Of a stretch of DNA of 64,000 nucleotides, positions 12,929-23,730 are shown one piece after another. The translations under genes were made by a program, and so were the position numbers. Under the pieces are notes generated by a model. That model saw only the letters and a list, made by a program, of their open reading frames with translations, searched no databases and was not told the origin of the DNA. The stretch's first letter is position 1, and the number at the start of each line of letters is the position of its first letter. Source of the DNA: Vicia villosa (taxonomy: Eukaryota; Streptophyta; Magnoliopsida; Fabales; Fabaceae). Location of the stretch: positions 248,001 through 312,000 of the forward strand of contig NW_026705181.1 in assembly GCF_029867415.1 (NCBI RefSeq). The letters run 5' to 3'.

Positions 12929-13072
12929 CTCTCTCTGTCCCAAATTATAAGAGAAAATCACTTTTTAGATTCATTGAATAATTAATGTATCTGGTCTATA
13001 TATAGACCAGATACATTAATTATTCAATGAATCTAAAAAGTGATTTTCTCTTATAATTTGGAACGGAGGGAG
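12929..13072. mobile_element. Stowaway-type MITE, 144 bp, near-perfect palindrome
   Basis: Bounded by TA on both sides (12927-12928 and 13073-13074). The right terminus reads CGGAGGGAG and the left is its complement with small changes. The whole element folds on itself around GTCTATATATAGAC; the arms AATTATAAGAGAAAATCAC and complement are essentially identical. TA duplication and CTCCCTCCG-type ends are the Tc1/mariner-derived Stowaway signature. Confidence 0.9.
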
Positions 13073-13485
13073 TATCTTGTATGCTGTCGGGAATTAGTTA
13101 AAGCTTCATTTGTGTTGAATTTTTTTATTTAAAATTAAATTAATTTAAAAAATACATGAAAAAATGAGTTAGTTTGAATAGTTATTTAAAAGTGAGTTAT
13201 TTAGATAAAAATTTCATGTGAATAAGATTACATATAAACAAAAAGTTACATTTTTGGTATGTGCATATAATATCTGCAAATAAAAATGAAATATATTATT
13301 TAGAATAAAGGAAATTTCAGTTAAGAATTAGTATTAGTTAGTAACTCTTTTTAAAAGTCAAAAGCTAAATGGAGAATCAAAACACCCTGTTTTAAACTTT
13401 AAAATTATTTTGAGAAACTGATTTAAAAAAGAAACCTTCCAAATAGGTTTTTATTTTTTAAATATTTAAAACTCCTAGCTGGCTT

Positions 13486-13957
13486 TAACCACCTACCTTT
13501 TCTCTCTCACTTCTTTCTTATTACACCCCTCTTTCTCTCTCACTACCTCTCTTTCTGATCTTTCTCTCTCTACTTTCTTCAATTTTTTTCTTCACTGTTT
13601 CCTCTGCATTTCAACCTTATAACTAGCCAATACCTTCGCCGCCAAACTGAACTCTTCTCTCAATTCCCGGCGAATTCACAACTTCACTAGTTCGCCGGAG
13701 AAATTATCTTACTCTTTTTTACTATTTTCCGGCAAAATCAATGCGACCCATATTTTAGAATCGCACTGTTAGATCCTCCCTCGCCGGAAAATCTTATCTT
13801 TTCTATTATTCCGGCGAATCCAATACGACCCTGTTTACAGAACATCACTCCGAGAGCCACATTCAACCAAAAAAAGCCAACTTTTTAGGATTTTCCGGCG
13901 ACCCATTTCAAAGAAACTCACTCTGAGAGTATTTTCAGTCTATCTTGCTCTTCACCA
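13486..13957 (+). promoter_or_regulatory. CT-rich leader of the receptor-like kinase
   Basis: Pyrimidine-rich DNA (CTCTCTCTCACT runs at about 13501-13570) followed by several CCGGCGAA/TTCGCCGG motifs up to the ATG at 13958. CT-rich 5' UTRs are common in plants. No clear TATA box was assigned, so the transcription start is not placed. Confidence 0.45.
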
Positions 13958-16900
13958 ATGTCGATCTTCGACGGAGCTTTCATCAACTCACAGCTCTCCA
14001 AACACACATCGATCTTCGGTCTCCGTTTATGGGTTGTCATCGGAATCTTAATCGGGGTCGCCATCGTTTTCATCCTCTTCCTCATCTCCCTCTGTGTAGT
14101 TTCCCGCCGCCGCAACCACCGCCGTACTGGCGACTACAAAATCACCGGCACCACTCCTGCAAAGGAAATCCAACAGATCGTGCACATTCCAGGTCCCCAC
14201 ATGCTCCGGCGACCAGCTCCGGCCAAAGTACCGGAGATCCACGTGGACATCGGTAGGCAAGAACACAGAGTGGTGGTTAAATCAGATAAGGTTTCAAGTG
14301 GTGAGAGTAGAGGAACAGCGGGAAGTGGGTGCGATACGACGTCGTCTTTTGGAAGTGGTAGCGTCGGTGGAATTGGACCTGAGGTATCACATCTTGGTTG
14401 GGGAAGATGGTACACTCTGAGAGAGCTTGAAGATGCTACTGGTGGGTTGTGTCCAGAAAATGTTCTTGGTGAAGGTGGCTATGGAATTGTTTATCATGGA
14501 GTACTCACTGATGGTACTAAAGTTGCTGTCAAAAACCTCTTGAATAACAAGTATGTCTTCTTTTTTCAGATTTTTCATTTCAGTTTCTTATTTGTGTTAT
14601 TTGTGTTATTTGTGTTTTTGTCTGTGTACACTGAATAAAAAACATGTTTCTATGTTTGTGTCTGTTATTTAATGTTATGTCTTTTGTTCATAGCTGTGAT
14701 CTTTCAGTTTCTTATTTGTGTGAAAATGTTTCTGTTAACATGTTTTCACTATCTCACTATGGTTATTAAGTTCTTTGTTGTCTTTAAAGTCTTCAATAAT
14801 TTTGCCATAGTTGTTACATGGAAGGACAAAACAAATGAATTTTATGTTTTTGTTTTGTTCTGAAATGCTTAACTAAGTTTTTGCTCAAATCACGCACCGT
14901 GACGAAAGATAAATGGATGTTTGTGTGAAAATGTTTCTGTGAAATTCTTAAATAATTGCGTCTTCTATTATTTAAATTATCCAAGACATATAGTTGTGTT
15001 CTTTGCTGTCTTTAAATCTTCAATTATTTTCATGTTGGCTGGCAACTAACAAGATATATTCTGGGCAGTATATGGATTGGGCAGCGATGTCGACTTTTTT
15101 GATGTAGGCCAGTATTTTCTTTTTATTTTAACTAGTGGTTCCACTTTGTAACTATCTTTTTTTTTTTGTGCTATTCTTATCTTACACTCTTATGAGTTAT
15201 CATTTAACTATTTAAGTGGGGGCTCCAAGTGAGGAAAGTAGTTAAGTTTCTTTTCGGCTTTTGGTTAGCGCATGGCTGGAGTTTTTACCTTTTAATTGCT
15301 TCAAGTTGCGGTTATTGAAGGTTCTTTGGTAGGGTCTTGCATTGTCTTTTATCTAGAAATCAGTATAAGTAGTTCATGTTTAACTTCTTCTCAGGGGCCA
15401 AGCTGAAAAAGAATTCAAAGTCGAGGTAGAAGCAATTGGTCGAGTACGTCACAAAAATCTTGTTAGGTTGCTTGGATACTGTGTTGAAGGGGCCTACAGG
15501 TACTTAATAAGTTTTTCTTATAAGTTGGAAGAGAAAAATTGATGCTACCACTTTTGTTTTGTTTTGTTTTGATTTTTGAAGAAATGCATGATTTGAGGTA
15601 TGACATTGTTTTGCAGGATGCTTGTGTATGAATACGTCAACAATGGCAATCTAGAACAGTGGTTGCATGGAGATGTTGGACCTGTAAGCCCTTTGACATG
15701 GGAAATACGCATGAACGTTATATTGGGAACAGCTAGAGGGTATCGTATTTGTGATTTTTCTACACACATTGCAATTCATGTTGATTCATGAATGTTTTGA
15801 TCACCGTGCTTATTTTATTTTTTTGGTATCTTTTCAGCTTGGCCTATCTTCACGAGGGTCTTGAACCGAAGGTTGTTCACCGAGATGTGAAATCAAGCAA
15901 CATCCTCATTGATCGTCAATGGAATTCCAAGGTTTCTGATTTCGGGCTTGCCAAGCTTTTGTGTTCTGAGAATAGTTATGTCACGACTCGAGTAATGGGG
16001 ACATTTGGGTTAGTAATTAGTATGATTAAGCTAAGCTATTCCTTGTTGTTGTTTCAATATTACTCTCGAGTTTTTGAAGGTCAAAAGATTGTGATCCCTT
16101 GTATATATCTTGTTCTTTTTGTAGTTATGTTGCACCAGAATACGCTTGCACTGGAATGCTGACTGAGAAGAGTGATGTTTATAGCTTTGGGATACTTATC
16201 ATGGAGATAATTACTGGGAGAAGTCCCGTTGATTATGCTAGACCCCAAGGAGAGGTTAGAGACGACCACTAAACAATTTAGCGCTATGAAACACTGACAC
16301 AAAGACACCTGATACGACACTAACGTTGGCACCCATAATAATTTAAGAAAATGTAAATTATTGGATGTAAAACCACCTTATCGGTGTCGTGTCAGTGTCA
16401 AACATCACCGGATACACCTTCAATTTGAAATGTCGGTGCTATATAGGTCTATAGACGGTTCCTACCACACTTATCGATGCAGTCTTCTCTCTTATTTGGT
16501 CTAACTATGTTTGTTGGAGTGATTACAGGTTAATTTAATAGAGTGGTTGAAGACTATGGTTGGTAATCGAAAAGCTGAAGAAGTAGTTGACCCTAAACTA
16601 CCCGAGTTGCCATCATCAAAGGCTCTTAAACGCGCTCTACTAATCGCTCTTCGGTGTGTTGATCCAGATGCAACAAAAAGGCCTAAAATGGGACATGTCA
16701 TTCACATGCTCGAGGCAGACGACCTATTATTCCACAATGTATGTTCTTCTTACCTTGTTAAAAATTACATTCTCGATATAATTGTGTAATCTGAGACTCA
16801 CCAATCTTTTTCTGTCCATCTTGATTATAGGATCGCAAAACTGGAGGAGAGTCTTCGCGATCCTCCCTTCACGATTTTCAACAAGAGCACGAGAACTCAA

Positions 16901-16992
16901 GTTTGGACAAGAGAACAACAGATGAAGGAATCAGTGTTGAAAGTGAACATGGTAGTGGTAGAAGTAATCATCAACCTACTAGGGAGAGATGA
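13958..16992 (+). CDS. Receptor-like Ser/Thr kinase (At1g01540/At4g01330 type)
   Basis: Exons 13958-14550, 15395-15499, 15617-15739, 15838-16008, 16125-16254, 16529-16738 and 16831-16992 join in frame with GT-AG borders to give 497 residues. A short N-terminus is followed by one membrane segment (about residues 24-49) and then RRR, so the protein has no real ectodomain and the kinase faces the cytosol. Kinase landmarks: P-loop GEGGYG (171-176), VAVK lysine 192, HRDVKSSN with catalytic Asp290, DFG at 308-310, and activation loop ending [14 protein letters not shown]. All are intact, so it should be active. HRD and the activation loop are of the RD-kinase, PERK/TAK-like group. [11 protein letters not shown] and [17 protein letters not shown] match Arabidopsis At1g01540 as remembered. 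A MITE-like insertion sits in intron 5. Specific signalling role unknown. Confidence 0.95.
16262..16470. mobile_element. MITE-like insertion in kinase intron 5
   Basis: Contains imperfectly inverted blocks: AACACTGACAC and GATACGACAC on the left, GGTGTCGTGTCAGTGTC on the right. The CGGTGTCGTGTCAGTGTC phrase is a recurring legume short-repeat motif, recalled from general knowledge. Boundaries and duplication are not resolved. Confidence 0.45.
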
Positions 16993-18009
16993 AAATAGTG
17001 TGATAAATTATATAGAATTATGTATTTTTAGTTTTTTTATTAATATTTATTAGTTTGCCGTTATTTATTTTAATCTCAATTTATAAAAATGAAATCTGTA
17101 TCTGTTTATTTGTTTTTCTCATTACACAAATTTTACCCCTGTTGTAACCAACCCCAATTTGGGATCCATAGTCAAGTGTATACTGTGATTTGTTATTGTA
17201 AAATAAAAAAGTTTATTATAATTAGTTTTTTTGTAATTGAATACTATGTAACTTTCATTAGTGTTGTTAAGCACTTTTTTCAGTTCTTGTACTCCTTTGT
17301 TTCTTGACACTTTTCCAAGTGTTAACTAAAATAGAATCAGTTCCCTACAGTTTATACATTTTGACTTTAGCATATTACATCTTGGTTCAGTCTAAAGACA
17401 GACTGTTTATGATGTTGCACATGTGTTTGGAATATTTAGACTATAATATGAGATTTTTTCCTTGGTCCCAATTAGGATGCTCGTTGAGCAACAGACCCAT
17501 CTTCCAGCTATTTTGAGAGAAAGCAACAACATCATTGCCAACTCCACATGTATTTTTTGATCTGTTTTGTGTTGATTTTGATACGCATCAAATATGTAAC
17601 AGAATGCATATGTTCTATTCTCATAATGTTACAAACCGTACACTCTACACTATAGTAATATAGTTAGTTACACACACTTTTTCTTACTATTATTTTCTTT
17701 CAATATTCAATTACCTTCTTCTCTGGACTAATTTAAATGTCTTTCAAAAAAATAAAAACATTACCTTAGTCCAACTAGTTAAGGTTGACTCTTGTGGGAA
17801 GAATTAACTTGCTACCCTTCAAATTAGTCCTGCAACCTTTCGAGGGGTATGTTTTTACCATTATATCCTTGTCTAAAGTCACAACTTTTTTAAAAATATG
17901 CATTTTTATCGGAAATTTGAGGGGTGTACCGAAAATTTCAAAAAAATATTTTGGTGTCCATAACATTTTTCTTTGATTTCAATTATAGAGATCTCACTGA
18001 ATTTCTGAA
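16993..18009. other. Kinase 3' flank, intergenic
   Basis: 3' UTR-like AT-rich sequence, then unassigned DNA. No supported gene. Confidence 0.5.
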
Positions 18010-18296
18010 TGTTAGAGATAGAATTACTTTAGACTTTTTTTTTTCTTTCACATTTACTTTTCTTTTGTAACATTAATAATTAACACTTTTTGTTATAGTT
18101 TGGTTAGATAGCTATTAGTTGTTAACTAACGGTATCACTTAACTTGTAAACTTGTAAGTGTTCTGATAATATAATACTTGCACTATTGTAAATTCATAAC
18201 AAACTCAATATACCATTCTTCTTATTTCGCTCTTGAGCTTCTATCTCTCATCTAACTACTTTAACAAAAGATGAACTATGAAATTCATTTTCAACA
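18010..18296 (+). repeat. Copia 5' LTR and primer-binding site
   Basis: Starts TGTTAGAGAT and ends TTTTCAACA, followed at 18297 by TAGTATCAAAGCCTGG. This is close to TGGTATCAGAGC, the initiator-Met tRNA primer site of plant copia elements. It is 287 bp long and carries TTAACTTGTAAGTGTTC, seen again in all later copies. Confidence 0.8.
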
Positions 18297-18509
18297 TAGT
18301 ATCAAAGCCTGGTTTTAGATGAAGCAATCGTTGTAGAGATTTCTTGTGATTGCACTGATTCTTTGACCACAGATGCTTGATTTTGTGTAAAATCCATTAA
18401 TGAGATTTTTGGTACCGATTTTGCTGAAAACTCAACTGTGCATGCATAGAGGAAGGAGATCAAATCTAGATGCAGAGTTAGAGAAGCAGGAAGGATCGGA
18501 AAGAGCGAA

Positions 18510-19382
18510 TGATACCTAACTATTTTCTAGGTATTGAAGTTAAGTTTCAAAACAATGGAACTTTGCTATTTACTCAGTCCAAATATACATAAAGGACCTC
18601 CTTTCAAAATTTAAGATGGAGAATGCTAATGTTGTTCCAACTCCCATGTTGAGTAGATGTAAGCTGAGCAAACATAGCACTAATCATTTTTCAGATCCTC
18701 AACTATGCAGATCGATAGGGGATGCTCTCCAGTATGTTACCTTGACAAGGCCAGACATTTCATTCAATGTCAACAAATCATGTCGATTCACGGTAGGCCC
18801 TCTTGACACTCACTGGCCAGTTATTAGAAGAATTATGCGTTACTTAATTGGTATTGTATCATATGGTATGTTGTTATCTCCCTCTATTTCAGTTTCCAGG
18901 TTCTCCCTCAGAGCATATAGTGACTCTAATTGGGTTAGTGATCCATATGACAGAAGATCAACTTTGGGATCATATATATTATATGGTCCTAATCTGGTTT
19001 CCTGGAGCTCCAAGTAGAAGTCCCTAGTGGTTCGCTCCAGCACAAAGGATGAATATAGAGCCTTGGCCCATACGACCTTATAATTCCTATGGTTAGAATA
19101 TTTACTAGCTGAACTTCAGATTCCTTATCACACACCTACACTTGTATGAGATAATCTTAGTGTTATTTTACTTTCTCACAATCTTGTATTACCTGCTCGC
19201 ACCAAACACATAGAGTTAGATATCCACTTTGTTAGAGAAATAGTGGTTGCCAAAAGATTGCAAATCTAACATGTTCCAACTGGTGTCCCGATTGCATGCA
19301 CATTAACCAAGCCACTTGGATCAGGTGCATTTGATCAGTTAAGGAGCAAACTCAAGGTCCTTTGTCAAGAACAGTTCTCTTA
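18510..19382 (+). pseudogene. Copia RT (3' end) and RNase H, copy 1
   Basis: Reads through the end of the RVT_2 reverse transcriptase and the copia RNase H. MENANVVPTPMLSRCKLSKH (from 18616), then TRPDISFNVN, SDSNWVSDPYDRRSTLGSY and LVSWSSK are family landmarks. After a stop at 19015 the RNase H continues as SSTKDEYRALAHTTL, LWLEYLLAELQIPYHTPTL and ARTKHIELDIHFV, with further stops. A G-rich polypurine tract (about 19389-19408) precedes the next LTR. The usual integrase and first two-thirds of RT are absent. Confidence 0.88.
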
Positions 19383-19496
19383 AGTTTGAGGGGTGGTGGG
19401 GGGAGGGGTGTTTGAGATATCGTTGCATTAGGCATTTTTTTCACATTTGTTTTTCTTTTGTAGCAGTGATAGTTAACACTTTTATTTATAGTTTGG

Positions 19497-20224
19497 AAGG
19501 CCCGTCCTGGACCTGGGCAAGCATGCCCACAGCCCAGGGCCTCAAAATAAGCAGGGCCTAAATTTTTGATGATGGGATTTTGTAAATTAAATTGTAATAT
19601 ATTAAATATAATATATTATATTATCTATTCTATTCGCACGTTTGGCCAAGCGGTAGGAAATGTCAATTTGGTAATCAAGTTTTATTTAATGTGTGATGTG
19701 CTGGGTTCGATACCTAGCATTTTTGTTACAACAATTTATTTCTATTTACGACCTTTATTGATTTTATAACCCATATTTATAAATATGAAAATATTTAGAA
19801 ATAAAAATGATTTCAAGTTAATAACTATTCTTAGTCACTTTTAAAAAATATATTAATTTTAAAAAATCATGTAATAAATATTTAAATAACTAGATATCAA
19901 AATTATTTTTTTAATTTATAAAAAAATTGAAAATATATGTTTCGAAGATACATCATTTGTTAATGAAGAAGCTTCATCAAAAAATAATATTTTGAACAAT
20001 GAAAATGATGAAGAAGCTTTGGTCAGCAGAATCTATGAAAGAATAAATAATAAAGGATTTTATAAATAATGTCAAATGAAATCGAACTCATACAATTGAA
20101 AAATGCAAGTTCTACCATGACCAATCAAACTAATAAAAAAGTCAAAGTTAATTGTTCGATTTTTTACTAAGGGTCCTTTTTTTATTAATTGTCCCGGGCC
20201 TCTAAAATGTCAGGATCGGCCCTA
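19497..20224. mobile_element. Non-autonomous hAT-type element, 728 bp
   Basis: Flanked by the direct repeat TAGTTTGG (19489-19496 and 20225-20232), the 8-bp target duplication expected of hAT elements; removal restores a continuous LTR. Left end AAGGCCCGTCCTGG and right end CAGGATCGGCCCTA are inverted repeats. Both ends carry GGGCCT-rich blocks. The AT-rich centre has no transposase. Confidence 0.82.
19636..19720 (+). other. tRNA-like Pol III box pair in hAT element
   Basis: TGGCCAAGCGGT at 19643-19654 fits the tRNA A box and GGTTCGATACC at 19704-19714 fits the B box. Spacing is long, as in Leu/Ser tRNAs. No acceptor stem pairs cleanly, so this is at most a tRNA pseudogene or SINE-type head. 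Confidence 0.4.
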
Positions 20225-20639
20225 TAGTTTGGTTAGATGGCTATTAGTTATTAACTCTAACGATATCACTTAACTTGTAAGTGTTCCGATAATATAAAAC
20301 TTACACTAATGTAAATTCATAACAAACTCAATATATCATTCTTCTTTCTTTCATTCTTGACCTTATATCTCTCATCTAACTGCTTTAACAGAAGAAGATG
20401 AACTATGAAATTCATTTTCAACATAGTATCATAGTCTGGTTTTAGATGAAGCAATCATTGTAGAGATTTCTAGTGATTGCACTGAATCTATGACCACATA
20501 TGCTTAATTTTGTGTTAACTCCATTAATGAGCTTTGTGGTACCAATTTTGCTGAAAACTCAACTGTGCATGCATAGAGGAAGGAGATGAAATCTAGATGC
20601 AGAGTTAGGGAAACGAGAAGGATCAGAAAAAGAGAATGA

Positions 20640-21480
20640 TACCTAACTATTTTCTAGGTATTTAAGTCAAGTTTCAAAACAACAGAACTCTTCTATTTAC
20701 TCAATCCAAATATACATAAAGGACCTCCTCTCAATAATCAAGATGGAGAATGCTAATTTGTTCTAACTCCCATGTTGAATAGATGTAAGCTGAGCAAACA
20801 TGGCACTAATCATTTTTCAGATCCTCAACTATGCAAATCAATAATGGGTTCTCTCTGGTATGTTACCTTGACAAGGCCAGACATTTCATTCAGTGTCAAC
20901 AAAGAATGTCGATTCATGGTAGGCCCTCTTGACACTCACTAGACAGCTATTAGAAGAATTTTGTGTTACTTAATAGGTACTATATCATATGGTCTGTTGT
21001 TATCTCCCTCTATTTCAGTTTCGAGGTTCTCCCTCATAGTATATAGTGACTCTAATTGGACTAGTGATCCAGATGAAAGAAGATCGACTTTGAGATCATA
21101 TATATTCTCTGGTCCTAATCTGGTTTCCTGGAGCTACAAGTAGAAGTCCCTAGTGGTTCACTCCAGCACAAAGACTGAATACAGAGCCTTGGTCCATATG
21201 ACCTTAGAATTGCTATGGTTAGAATATTTACTAGTTGAACTCCAGATTCCCTATCACACACCTACACTTCTATGTGATAATCTTAGTGCTCTTTTACTTT
21301 CTCACAATCCGGTATTACATGCTCGCACCAAACACATAGAGTTAGATATCCACTTTCTTAGAGAAAAATGGTTGCCAAAAGAATGCAAATCTAAGATGTT
21401 TCAGCTGTTGTCCAGATTGTAGACACGTTAATCAAACCACTTGGATCAGGTGTATTTGAGCAGCTAAGGAGCAAACTCAA
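20640..21480 (+). pseudogene. Copia RT (3' end) and RNase H, copy 2
   Basis: Second copy of the same derivative. It retains SDSNWTSDPDERRSTL and LVSWSYK, then from 21153 a better-preserved RNase H segment (SSTKTEYRALVHMTLELLWL, LLCDNLSALLLSHNPVLHAR, TKHIELDIHFLREKWLP). Stops at about 20940 and 21141 and frame changes inactivate it. The 5' joint with the leader is the same as in copy 1. Confidence 0.85.
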
Positions 21481-21505
21481 GGTCCTTTGTAATCCTCTTA
21501 AGTTT

Positions 21506-22123
21506 GAGAGGGGTGGTGGTGGTGGTGGTATGAGATATAGTTACATTAGGCATATTTTTACATTTGTTTTTCTTTTGTAACGGTGATAGTTGACACTTTA
21601 TGTTATAGTTTGTTTAGATGGTTGTTAGCTATTAACTCTAACATCGGTTAACTTGTAAGTGTTCAGGTAATATAACACTTGCACTATTGTAAATTCATAA
21701 CAAGTTCAATATACCATTCTTCTTCCTTCATTCTTGAGGGGAGGGGTGGTGGTGGTGGTGGTTTGAGATATAGTTACATTAGGCATAATTTTACACTTGT
21801 TTATCTTTTGTAACAGTGATAGTTGACACTTTATGTATAGTTTGGTTAGATGGTTGTTAGCCATTAACTCTAACATCGGTTAACTTGTAAGTGTTCAGGT
21901 AATATAACACCTGCACTATTGTAAATTCATATACCAATTCTTCTTCCTTCATTCTTGGGGGAGGGGTTGGGGTTTGGTGGTTTGAGATATAATTACATTA
22001 GGCATATTTTTATACTTGTTTTTCTTTTGTAACGGTGATAGTTGACACTTTATGTTATAGTTTGGTTAGATGGTTGTTAGTTATTAACTCTAACATCGGT
22101 TAACTTGTAAGTGTTCAGGTAAT
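21506..22123 (+). repeat. Three tandem polypurine-tract + truncated LTR units
   Basis: Units at about 21506-21735, 21736-21956 and 21957-22123. Each begins with a G-rich/(GGT)n tract, then GAGATATAGTTACATTAGGC and the first ~190 bp of the LTR. Units 1 and 2 break at CTTCATTCTTG, directly joined to the next polypurine tract; unit 3 stops at GTGTTCAGGTAAT. Breakpoint reuse in the G-rich tract points to unequal crossing-over or slippage. Confidence 0.85.
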
Positions 22124-23357
22124 AATAGTTGGACATGTCAAATCTGTCTCTCAAATTTTTTTCAAAAGCACAAAAAAAAGTGAATTCCACAAAGTGTCAT
22201 AATCAATTTTTTTTATTGGTTAATCTATCTGCATAGACATTTCTCTCACGAAAGATGTGAGATATCTTGAATCTAAAAAAATATAGTCTGTAAAATATTC
22301 TTCTATTTAATTAAAAGATGCTAAGAGATAATATCTATTTTAATATATAAAAATGCATTACCACCAAATTGCCTTAATTACCCTAATCACAAACAATTAA
22401 ACATGGTTTTGCATACCCCTGAGCGTCATTTTACATCTAATCATGATTACATTTCAACAGTTTATTTAATGCAAAAGTTCTGTATTGGAATATGAAAAAA
22501 CCTGCACTATCTTCTATACTGTTATTGCATTGGAACATACATATTAAAAAAACCCTACCTTTTCATTATTTCTCCCTATGTTTATATATTTAAGTCATTA
22601 TTACTTTTAACTAATTAATTTGTAGATTTTTTATATTAATAATTGGACCGTTGGTTTTCCCCAAATATTGTTTCACGCGTAAAACAAATTATTTTGGCAT
22701 TTCATCACTTCCAACGCTTCCTTCTCATTATTAAAGTCTCTATTATTTTCCAATGCACATCAATGGGAGCATTTGCTATAAGAATAACTACATGAATAAC
22801 TCTCCTCATTCTCCAATTTTCTTTTTCCATTAAATTTATTCCCCTTCAACCTTTGGATGAGCGACTGTTTTTTTCAATTTTATTTTTAGGGTTGTATTTT
22901 CTTCTTCCTGTTTATTGATTTTTCCTAAATAGTGTTGTTGTTCTCTTTAGATTCGCACATTCAGTCCAGGGATCTGAACGAGAGGGTTGGAGAAATCAGA
23001 TTCGCTTATGCAAGGTAAGTTATCTATGAATCTCATTCAATCCTCCTTTCAATCTTTAGTTTCTTTTTCTATTAGAAATCTCCTTTTCTCTCTACTTCAT
23101 ATATTTCAGTTCTTCTCCTAACTGATTATGAATTCTATTTTTAATCCCCATAACAAAAAACAAAAGCAACGCATTTTAGAAATTTGTTCAGAAACTTAAG
23201 TATTTCGTGTAACTAAAAATCGACCCCAAAGTCGATGTAAAGATAGTATTTTTAATTATTGTTAATCGATTTTGTTTAATTTTAGTGTTTTTAGTAATGT
23301 TTTCAAATGAGTTTTCTGCTATGTGTTGATTTTAACAGAAAAAAGAGGGAGGAAGAG

Positions 23358-23444
23358 ATGGCTAAAGAGAAGGAGCAGAATAATTTATTCAAAGTTGTTG
23401 TCAGTCAGCTTAAAGTTCCAACTGGTTATTATTTCACTGTGTAA
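23358..23444 (+). CDS. Short ORF in Helitron, doubtful
   Basis: A possible leader exon ends CTTATGCAAG|GTAAGT at about 23014. A matching acceptor TTTTAACAG at about 23338 is followed by a purine-rich leader and ATG at 23358, giving 28 codons (begins MAKEKEQNN). It may be a captured 5' gene fragment. The product is not recognised and coding status is unproven. Confidence 0.2.
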   Translation: MAKEKEQNNLFKVVVSQLKVPTGYYFTV

Positions 23445-23641
23445 TATTTTTTGGGATTATAGTTAATGGGTTTCTGTTATTCAGGTGATGATGATATGCT
23501 GTTCATTGATGTTGTTTGTTTGTTATTGTTTTGGTTTTGATGAGATTTCTTTTTCATTTTTTTCTTCTGTTGTTTTGGTCTGATGTTATTTAGATACAAT
23601 GGAGAAATGGGATGCAGAAAGTATTGGAGGCGAAGCAAAAT

Positions 23642-23730
23642 AATCAGAATAAATCGAAAGGAGTATAATCAGAACAAATCAAAAGGAGTATAATCAAAAC
23701 AAATCAAAATGAGTATAATTAGAACAAATC
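23642..23730. repeat. 25-bp minisatellite, ~3.5 copies
   Basis: Units of the form AATCAGAACAAATCAAAAGG plus AGTAT at 23642, 23667, 23692 and a partial one at 23717. It lies inside the Helitron. Confidence 0.9.

Larger units (their letters stand above)
19409..20423 (+). repeat. Copia middle LTR interrupted by hAT element
   Basis: Starts TGTTTGAGATAT after the polypurine tract and ends TTTTCAACA before TAGTATCATAGTCTGG (second primer-binding site at 20424). After subtracting the inserted element and one target copy, it is about 279 bp, the same as the first LTR. Confidence 0.8.
18010..22123 (+). mobile_element. Deleted Ty1/copia oligomer, LTR-int-LTR-int-(LTR)3
   Basis: Order seen: LTR 18010-18296, internal 18297-19408, LTR 19409-20423 (hAT inserted), internal 20424-21528, then three truncated LTR units to 22123. 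Both internals share the same large deletion: they go from the primer-binding leader straight into the end of reverse transcriptase and RNase H. No gag, protease or integrase remains. The shared deletion joint shows the second unit is a copy of the first derivative and not an independent insertion. Confidence 0.8.

Noticed and set aside
19636..19720. Intact tRNA gene
   Set aside because: Box motifs are present, but the acceptor and anticodon stems do not pair.
18010..22123. Two independent copia insertions
   Set aside because: Both internals share the same deletion joint and are linked through a common LTR.
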